DNA from: CBDCCT01 sp965214995 | GTDB lineage: Bacteria > Deinococcota > Deinococci > Deinococcales > Trueperaceae | Length of the DNA: 64,000 nt | Direction: 5' to 3' | Assembly: GCA_965214995.1 (NCBI GenBank) | Contig: CBDCCT010000002.1 | Coordinates: forward strand, 744,001-808,000 | In this document: in pieces, positions 57,201-64,000 of the stretch | Position numbering within the stretch: position 1 is the stretch's first letter | How the letters are laid out: the number at the start of each line of letters is the position of its first letter | Position numbers and translations under genes: made by a program | Notes under the pieces: generated by a model | Seen by the model: only the letters and a program-made list of their open reading frames with translations | Databases searched by the model: none | Told to the model about the DNA's origin: nothing

Positions 57201-57352
57201 TACAGTATACAGGTCGAGCTCTTGCAGAGTGGTCAATCATCGTCAATGAATGTCAGAATTTCTTTGAACGACGAAAGAGCGAAGGGATATCATCAGATGA
57301 ATGGGTCGAGACACCAACATTAGGGGTCGAGTCCATTCGTAAGCCCGGCTAA
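54281..57352 (+). CDS. DUF1765-domain protein
   Basis: A large fungal-specific protein of unknown biochemical function. Proposed exons are 54281-54879, 54932-56491, 56541-56785 and 56832-57352, giving 974 residues. The three introns (52, 49 and 46 nt) have GT..AG ends and branch-like CTAAC or CTGAC. The N-terminal 200 residues are Ser-rich and probably disordered. The conserved core starts near LDRRINILGKWWSGLLELI and contains ISGTERP, ARPEWRLE and CAYAFFFCPGVANILLYLW, as in DUF1765 proteins. A Ser/Arg-rich linker precedes a C-terminal block with FKFSLEWVD and ALAEWSIIVNECQNFFERR. A TTG six bases upstream is not the start; the first in-frame ATG is 54281. No membrane anchor is obvious apart from one hydrophobic stretch around YAFFFCPGVANILL. 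Confidence 0.8.
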
Positions 57353-57690
57353 TGAAAGCCTATTTTGTTGCTAGAGATATATTAATTGTATATAAGGGTC
57401 ATCGGCTTGTGCGCATTTATATGTTTATTTGCATCTCAATACATTTAAAATGAGTAACTTTACTATATTTCAATAATTCAGACCACGGTACTAATCGTAT
57501 TGAGTGATTATCTATTAAGCAGAATTAGCTTTCGCTATTTCATATTCACGGCGATGCCTAAAGGAGTTCAAAGGCAAGAATTTGAGTATGTTGAGACACG
57601 TTGAAATGAACTTGGTCTTTTCATGAGTTGTACATGACGTAGCTCAGTACTAGCAGATCGTGCTACTAATGTACTAATTACTGAAACGTT
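57353..57690. other. convergent 3' flanks of the DUF1765 gene and phosphofructokinase
   Basis: 338 bp between converging genes. No coding sequence is seen. The two 3' ends must lie here. Confidence 0.5.
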
Positions 57691-60106
57691 TCAAACTGCA
57701 TCTTTGCTGGCCATGTAATATTTTGCGCGCCCACTAAGCATGTTGATTGCAACTTTCAATGACGTCCAGTACTCATTTTTGGGACGTCGATCCTTCCAAT
57801 TAGTCTCTTCTGACTCAACTTTCTCCATAGGGGAAAATTGAACTTTAGCACCTTTGATACCAATAACAGAGGCACTACTTGGATCAGCAGCTATTTGTTC
57901 TTTGCTTAAACCCGTAAAAGATTCGAGATACTGTAAACTTTTTACAGCAAATCTGACCGCTCGGACCCGGTCCATAGGTGATGGTGTACCTCCTTGTTGG
58001 ACATGGCCAGGTATCGCGAACCTTGATTCAAAACGACCACCTGCCTCGTCACGAATTATATTTGCTATTACTTCTGTAGTATAGGTTGATGATGCCTTCT
58101 CATTGCGCAGAATTATCTTGCCAGTTCGACTTTGACCCTGATCTTGGGCAAAAATATCCCTCAAATGGGCCACGTCTTTTTCTATCATCTTAATTGATAT
58201 TCCTTCTTCCGGAATATACACAGCTTGCGCCCCTACAGATAGTCCTGCCACGGTTGCAACGTAACCAGATGCCCCGCCCTGCGTTTCTACCACAAAGACT
58301 CGTCTTCGTGATGCAGAAGCTGATTGCCGGATTTTGTCACAGTACTCGATCAATGCATTTAAACAAGTATCGCTTCCAAGTGAATATTCTGTCCCTGGGA
58401 CATTATTGCTAATTGTGGCAGGCAAAATCACCATAGGAATTTTGAAAGCGTCATATTGTGATCTAGCCTTTCTGAGCTCACTGATAGCCGTGAAAGCTTC
58501 GAATCCTCCTATGATGAACAGAGCATCAATCTTATATTTCTTAAAACAATATGCTGCAGTTTTCATATCTTCCGAGGGCAATCCGCGATTAGTTCCAATC
58601 TCTGATCCGCCTCTGCTTGCCCAGCTTTCTGCTTCAAGAAAACTGATATCTCTCACGGATCCAAGGGGTTTGTCATCGTGGTGACGACATAAGCCTGGAA
58701 ATCCATTATGCAAGGCGACAGGAGTGTGGCCTCTAGCCCAACAATAAGCAGCTGCGGCGCGTGACGCCGCATTCATGCCACCAGCAGGCGCACCAACATG
58801 AATAATGCCAATTTTAAGTCGCTGAACGTTTATTATCAGCTTTTCTTCTCATTGTACGAAGCATAATTACCTTTTCATGGGGGAGCTTCAAGTGAGGTTT
58901 GTCGGCAGCGGCAGTTATCATATAAGCAGCTTGATATTCTGCGAATTCAGCATTACGTAATGACATTGCACGTCTAAAGTCCTTGGCTGAGATAGCCTCA
59001 GCAACTTCTTTTGTCAGTTTAACGGCTTCCATCAATGGCTTCCGAACAATTTTGTTTTCGATTATGCCTACCATAGGGCTAGCCATGTCTGGACGAGATT
59101 CTAGCACTGCATTAACAGCTTCGACTCCAAGGAGGGTGGAGATCAAACGATCAAAGGCGCACGGTGGACCTCCACGCTGTACATGGCCAAGTGTTGTAAC
59201 TCGGGTGTCTAACTTCAATCTGTCTGAGAGAATTTCTTTGACCTGATCTGTGGAGATCTTTTTCAACAGTGAGTCATGTGCACCTTCTGCAATAATGACT
59301 ATAGTCTTTCTCTTGCCCAAATTACGTTTCTGATTTCATGTGAGCGAGAGGTTCTTCTTCAAATATTGTTCACATACCTTCCGGATTATTTCACATAGTT
59401 CGCCCTCCCAGTTCTTCGTGGGTGGCTTTTCTGGAAAGAACACAAAATCTGCGCCAGTACTGACTGCTGCCATCAAGGCCAACCATCCACAGTGTCTACC
59501 CATCACTTCTATCACAAAAGCTCGTTGATGTGAGAAGGCTGTAGCATCGATATAATCGATGGCCTGGCAGATGCGCTCTAGTGACGAGTAGCAACCAATC
59601 GTAGCATCGGTGGAGGCCATATCATTATCAATAGATCCAACAAGCCCAACGATGTTGAGATAGTTAAAGGATGATATCTGCTCTTGCATAAAATGACCCT
59701 TTTGCACCAACTCAGCAAGGAGGCCCGGCCATTCCTCACGAAATATCTCAGCTCCTGTCAGGCTTCCATCTCCGCCGCAAACGATCAGCGCATTGATGCC
59801 ATTAAGCACCATATTCTTGGCCGCTTGAAGTCGACCATCCCGCTTCATGAAGCTCATGCAACGTGCTGTTCCAATCAGCGTACCACCTTCTGAGAGCCAT
59901 CCTCTCACGTCCTCCCAGTCTAATTTCTTTATCATATCACCTCCTTGTACGAGGCCCTCATAGCCTTCGTAAATAGCAAATGCCTCACAGCCCTTGCTGA
60001 TGGCTGTCCTGACGACTGCTCGTACGGCGCCGTTCATCCCTGGGGCATCACCACCACTGGTCATGACCCCAATCCGGCGAGCCGTCACAGTAGGAACCGA
60101 TTCCAT
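57691..60106 (-). CDS. PFK1: ATP-dependent 6-phosphofructokinase
   Basis: Phosphorylates fructose 6-phosphate in glycolysis, in the cytosol. Minus-strand exons are 60106-59378, 59329-58871 and 58821-57691, giving 772 residues. The introns (48 and 49 nt) start GTATGT and GTAATT. This is the duplicated eukaryotic type. The N-terminal half has the ATP-binding GVMTSGGDAPGMN, GGDGSLTGA, the catalytic GSIDND, MGRHCGWLA and GHVQRGGPPCAFDR. The C-terminal half, the degenerate regulatory copy, has HVGAPAGGMNAA, ETQGGASGYVA and GHVQQGGTPSPMDR. The ATG at 60106 leaves 10 residues before the first motif, somewhat short, so an additional 5' exon is possible. The in-frame TGA near 59341 lies in intron 1 and is not a lesion. 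Confidence 0.93.
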
Positions 60107-60840
60107 TTTCGGAATGGAACAGTTTTACCAGAAAGTCAGGTCTCCCATGCAAGTAGTTTATCTAAGCAGATCCTATAAGACATTAGCACTATTGTCAAAA
60201 CTTCTTGATATACGTATAAGAGAGAAGGTAACCATGCTAACGGATTTGTTTCTTCACGAAACTTTTTGCATAATGATGATAAGCTTCTTCGATGATGACA
60301 CTCCTCGAACAAATTTGAGATTATAAATGTCCTCAATCGCAAAACATATACCAATAATAATAATTCTAGAAATCTACGTCCCGTCTAAGATAATATTTCA
60401 AACCGAATAAGTGATATTTGATAATGCTACCTACGATTAACAAATCGCGAAGAAATATTGGCAAGAAGAGAGAAACAAGAAGCAAAAGTCACAATCAGGT
60501 ATACTTGGAGATTCACGTCTAGAGAACAATAATACAAATTGGCGGTTTGGAGAATTGTTTTTAATGGCAATATATAATGGATATCAACATCAGTTATAAA
60601 TACAGAAGCAACTAGAGCTAAGGGCCAAGCCTTGCTATGTATTGTGATAAGTAAACGACCTTGCCACTTCGTTTCCGTACATATCAGATTAATACAAGAC
60701 GGCAAAAATCAAAGAATTTCAGCGATGAATACAGATTCCTATTGAACAATTAAGCTTAACAAGATACAGATAGCCTTTAAAGTGTCAGTTGATACTTCAT
60801 AGGTGATGCAACAGGACAATACCGCGCCTCTCCATTGATT
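60107..60840. other. phosphofructokinase promoter and HVA1-like 3' flank
   Basis: 734 bp between two minus-strand genes. It contains the PFK promoter/leader and the 3' end of the upstream gene. Short open frames are not convincing. Confidence 0.5.
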
Positions 60841-61529
60841 TTACTCCCTGTGTCGTGTACTTCTTCGAGGTTCTCCGGTGCTGGTTGCGGCTTTGCGCGG
60901 TTCTCGTTTTTTACCCGTTGACTTGACCTTCTCTCCGTTCTTGCCCGTTGCTCCTTTAGGTCTGCCACGTTTACGCTTCCCTTGTGAAGTTTGCGCCTCT
61001 TTGCCGTCTGATTTCCGATCTTGTTTTTTGGCAGACGGTTCACCATCACTCTTTCTATCGTTCACAACTCCATTATCATTTGCTTCCCCACTACTCTTCT
61101 CCTCAGCATTGCCGTCATCATTCGCTGCGTCGTGAGAACGTTTCTTTGACTGATGACTGGCGCTGTCATCATTGGCGCTCTCACTATCCTTGGCATTTTT
61201 GGTGTTTTCAGACTTCTCGCTGCCTTTATCAGCTTTCTCCTCAATTTCCAATTCATGTGCGCGCTTGACGACGTCGTTCCCTTCTCGAGACACGTGAACG
61301 GCAGGGTCGTCAGGATCGGCATTCTTCTTAATAGTATTTCCCTTGCTCGATTGTATCGACAGCTCGCCTTCCTTCGCTGTCTCAGCGACGGTGCCAGAGG
61401 GCTTGCCTCCACCCCAAGACCACGATACTGTTCATAGTTTAGCGAATGCTATCTACAACAAGTTGAAAAACATCAAATAGGTGTCCGAAGCTCACCCTTG
61501 TCTCCTTCCTTCATCTGGTCTTCAGCCAT
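60841..61529 (-). CDS. HVA1-like Tudor-fold protein with AT-hook
   Basis: Exons are 61529-61496 and 61427-60841, with a 68-nt intron (GTGAGC..CAG); 206 residues. The N-terminus, DKVSWSWGGGKPSGTVAE then KKNADPDDPAVHVSREGND, is the small Tudor-like domain named after hypervirulence-associated protein 1. It is followed by a long acidic/basic low-complexity region rich in Lys, Glu, Asp and Ser (about 75-160). Near the C-terminus an AT-hook core, KRGRPKG (about 164-170), and further basic repeats suggest nuclear, DNA-associated function. The role is inferred from the domains only. The start is supported by the first exon MAEDQMKEGDK, which completes the domain. Confidence 0.8.
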
Positions 61530-62145
61530 AACGTACTGTACCGGTAGGTTACGATCTTGTTATAAAGCAATTCTGCAATATGATGAATCCAAAAATTGAA
61601 ATTGATATCGTTAGAGTAGTGCGACCATGCGCAAGTCTGTACGCAGGTTGAGAATGTTGTTGCTGATGGATATTGTCGTTGTCTTCTGGTTAAATAACGC
61701 GAGGAAGATGCGCTCCAAAGAGGGTGAAGAGTTGCGGATCGTGATGAAATAGTATGCCGTAGAGTCGCGTTACTGACATTTTCCCGTGTCTCTTTCCTGT
61801 GACTTTACTGTGATTTGACTACTCCATCTGTCCGACTTCTTTGGGCAAAGTCAATTAACCTCAAAATGAACCTACAGTTCCAAACACTGCGGAGTAATAA
61901 TGTTAAGATACGATTACTTTGCAACGGTCTCAGCAGTGGCGTAAGGTAACGCCTCATTTGACGACGTCATCTTCAATAGTTTTGCTGTTCATCCAGTAGT
62001 ACACACTACCATTCAAAGCTGCTGAACGTACCTTTCCCGTTAGTCGAGAGAAACTTCAGACTTGCTGATACGCGCAATTCTGTTAATTGACGAACAATTC
62101 TACATTCGAGATCATTATACCGACTACCTCTGAAAGGCGTAAAAA
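61530..62145. promoter_or_regulatory. shared promoter region of the HVA1-like and cyclin genes
   Basis: 616 bp between divergent start codons. Both promoters must be here. No specific motif can be named. Confidence 0.5.
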
Positions 62146-63074
62146 ATGTCTCATATGATAAATCCGCTCGTAAAGCTTCAGTATCTTCAACAGTCGAGCT
62201 CTTCCCTTGATGGAATATCTCAAAGTCTGGAAAACTCCATAATCTATGCCGGTGCTTGGTTGACCCAGGCTGCTGGGGTCTTATTGCAACTCCCTCAGGA
62301 TGTCATTGCTCAGGCTATCATCGTCTTCACACGGTTCTGGCTCGGTCCTTTGGGCGGTAGCCTAAGGGAGTATGGCACAAAGGTCCAGTTCCACATATCA
62401 TTACTGTCCTCATGCACTGACCGATGTAGGATGTATCAGCTGCAGCTATATACGTGATTACGAAAGCATCTGCTTTTCCAAAAACATCAAAGTCCATTAT
62501 ATCTGTGTATAATTATTTAAACTCGTTCACGGGAACATATATTGAAGATGTAGATCTGATGATACCTTTTGATGCCAATAATCTTCTTCTATCTGACGGC
62601 GATCTGTATTCCCTTAGCAAGGTTCTTTTCCAAACTGAATCAACTTTGCTGCGTATCCTAGGCTTCCAGACTGAAGTAGTCTTGCCTCATTCTCTATATA
62701 TCAACTACTTGCAAGCGCTAGGTGTTTCTACTGATCCTGAATTTCACCAGTTAGCCAAACGCACTCTTGCGCATCTTAATAGTGCTCTACTGAGCCCACA
62801 GCTTCTGTATGTAACACACCAGCCACATTCACTTGCAACGGCTTCCATCTATCTCGCAGCGAAGGAAACTAGTGTTAAATTACCAAGCATGGAATGGTGG
62901 AAAGTTTTCGACGTTGAAAGAGAAGAGCTTGGTTTTCTCGTGGCAGCATTAACGAGCATGTCTTCCTATGCTTCTGCTGAGCTGAATAAGTGGAGGGGCA
63001 GACAAGTACCACTCACTATTGGCGAACTTGAAGAAGAACTTGCAGAACAAAAGACATCATATCATAATCCCTGA
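62146..63074 (+). CDS. cyclin-domain protein, transcription-cyclin (L/K-like)
   Basis: Exons are 62146-62382 and 62430-63074, with a 47-nt intron (GTCCAG..TAG, a weak donor with CACTGAC before the acceptor); 293 residues. The first cyclin box contains QAAGVLLQLPQDVIAQAIIV and, across the splice, GTK-DVSAAAIYVITKASAFPK, which restores the conserved helix with Ala-Ala-Ala/Ile. The second repeat has ESTLLRILGFQTEVVLPH, then LATASIYLAAKE. The ETxLLRxLGFxxxVxxPH signature is typical of the cyclin L/K/T group that partners transcription- and splicing-related CDKs. The C-terminus is short, without an RS domain. The exact orthology is not settled. Confidence 0.8.
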
Positions 63075-63478
63075 ATCTCTAGCTGTTGCGTTGCAAACAA
63101 GGAAATTATTAATTGTGATTGTGAACTTTCTTGTTTCCATACTTGCCCTTTTGTTTTCGTTTTATAATTGGCTTCAAACTGAGAAAGCTCCATCAATAAA
63201 GTGAGAAGGCGGCATATACTCAGACCTGAAAATCAGATCAGTTTCTATGCTTAAAAATGGCCTCTTACTAGAATTTAGAGATTATTCATGTGCTTGAAGA
63301 AGCACTGGTAAATAAATATCAAGTACAGTATGCCTGCACCTTGCTATCGCACGGAGAGCAAATCTGTCCCCGAATGCTTGACTGTCAGAAGGACCTCTCA
63401 TTTGATTCGTACGCGCCGTTGATGTAGGTAATGCATGATTCTGTTCTTGCAGCTAAAACAAGGAACAGAGAACAAAGT
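63075..63478. other. convergent 3' flanks of the cyclin and RPC31 genes
   Basis: About 400 bp between converging genes. A short open frame at 63019-63204 overlaps the end of the cyclin gene and ends with a hydrophobic stretch (LLIVIVNFLVSILALLFSFY). It could be an alternative C-terminus, but there is no support for it. Confidence 0.4.
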
Positions 63479-64000
63479 CTAGTAATTGTCTGCCCCATCC
63501 CCTCCATCAACATCATCATCGTAATCCTGCTCTCCATCTTCGAAATATGTTTCTGCATTGTAATCGTCAAGCTCATCTTCATCTCTCTCGTAATCGGTAT
63601 CTCTTGCTTCCTCGTCGTCCTCTTCGTCTTTGTTACCTGTCTCATCGTCCTTTGGTTCGCCCGATGTGACTTGCTCGACATCATCGTCGTCGCCCTGAAG
63701 CTGGTTCAGTCTTTGCAATGCGCTAAGTTTTGTCCGTTTCTTTTTCTTGGATAATTCTTTCACAGGCTCGATCAAAGATCGTAGTTCTTCGGGTACGAAT
63801 GCTTGTCACGGTTGCTAATCTTAGAAGGGTTCTGTGATTGATGCAGTAGATCCACTAACCATATGTCCTCGTATTCAGCTGTGGGAGTGATCGTTGCTCC
63901 TTCTTGTATCTTTGCGTATATGATGGCATAGATGTAAATGGATCAGGTTGTATCTTCATAGCATATGTTTGCCGGTCATCCTCCTGTCCATCATTCAATA
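63479..64000 (-). CDS. RPC31: DNA-directed RNA polymerase III subunit C31 (RPC7-like), 5' partial
   Basis: The C-terminal part of a subunit specific to RNA polymerase III, which acts in initiation complex formation in the nucleus. Exons on the minus strand are 64000-63860 (continuing beyond the window) and 63801-63479, with a 58-nt intron (GTTAGT..AAG). About 150 residues are visible. They include QPDPFTSMPSYTQRYKKEQR, then after the splice AFVPEELRSLIEPVKE and a basic KKKKRTKLSALQRL. The end is a strongly acidic tail with DDYNAETYFEDGEQDYDDD and a final GDGADNY. The YNAExYF motif within an acidic tail is characteristic of the family. The N-terminal Gly/Arg-rich part lies outside the window. 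Confidence 0.85.

Noticed and set aside
59336..59345. Premature stop codon in phosphofructokinase
   Set aside because: The in-frame TGA is inside a 48-nt intron (59330-59377) with GTATGT donor and CAG acceptor. Splicing restores EIIRK followed by GKRKTIVIIAEG.
60984..61437. Overlapping plus-strand open frames in the HVA1-like gene
   Set aside because: The minus-strand frame gives a recognisable Tudor-like domain plus AT-hook across a good intron; the plus-strand frames are shadows of its biased composition.
63431..63754. Hydrophobic 107-residue plus-strand protein
   Set aside because: It is the antisense of the acidic Asp/Glu-rich tail of RPC31, which reads as Ile/Val/Phe-rich on the other strand.

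Overview
The window looks like a chromosome segment of a filamentous ascomycete (Pezizomycotina). The genes carry short introns (46-76 nt) and encode fungal-type proteins: two-domain phosphofructokinase, ATP synthase subunit H, a DUF1765 protein and a Tudor/AT-hook HVA1-like protein. Most repeats are decayed in the manner of repeat-induced point mutation (RIP): CpA/TpG and CpG are almost gone, TpA is everywhere, and CAG/CAA/TGG codons read as TAG/TAA. Genus cannot be decided from the sequence.

Layout. Positions 1-43000 are an AT-rich, gene-free block of nested retroelements whose insertion order can be read from target-site duplications (TSDs). A Tad1-like LINE (A, about 695-7085) is split by a tRNA-derived SINE (5421-6893), itself split by a ~1 kb element with an unusual hairpin/tandem-repeat body (5618-6612). 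A chromodomain Ty3/Gypsy element (Gypsy1, 7767-42437, 264-bp LTRs) is split by a 5'-truncated LINE (D, 13729-40854). LINE D is split by a minus-strand Gypsy2 (13899-40310, 395-bp LTRs). Gypsy2 holds LINE B (22924-28194, minus), LINE C (29140-34558, plus) and, inside its right LTR, LINE E (35208-40134). A hardly mutated 232-bp foldback with a perfect 5-bp TSD lies at 135-366.

Positions 43350-43904 hold a lone intact AIG2/GGCT-like gene. A second repeat block (44243-49020) contains two TRIM-like elements whose terminal repeats match the foldback at 135-366, more SINE copies and LINE fragments.

From about 49060 the sequence is ordinary euchromatin. It encodes HMG-CoA synthase (+), TFIIB (-), ATP synthase subunit H (+), a DUF1765 protein (+), 6-phosphofructokinase (-), an HVA1/Tudor AT-hook protein (-), a transcription-type cyclin (+) and the C-terminal part of RNA polymerase III subunit C31 (-, cut by the window edge). 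These are housekeeping functions (sterol precursor synthesis, transcription, glycolysis, respiration) in single genes, arranged in convergent and divergent pairs with short intergenic regions.

The most unusual signal is the TRIM/foldback family. The bases just after the left LTR are complementary to a site inside the LTR, as in self-priming retrotransposons. The 232-bp foldback has exactly the structure expected if a strand ending at that site folded back, copied the LTR to its end and integrated.
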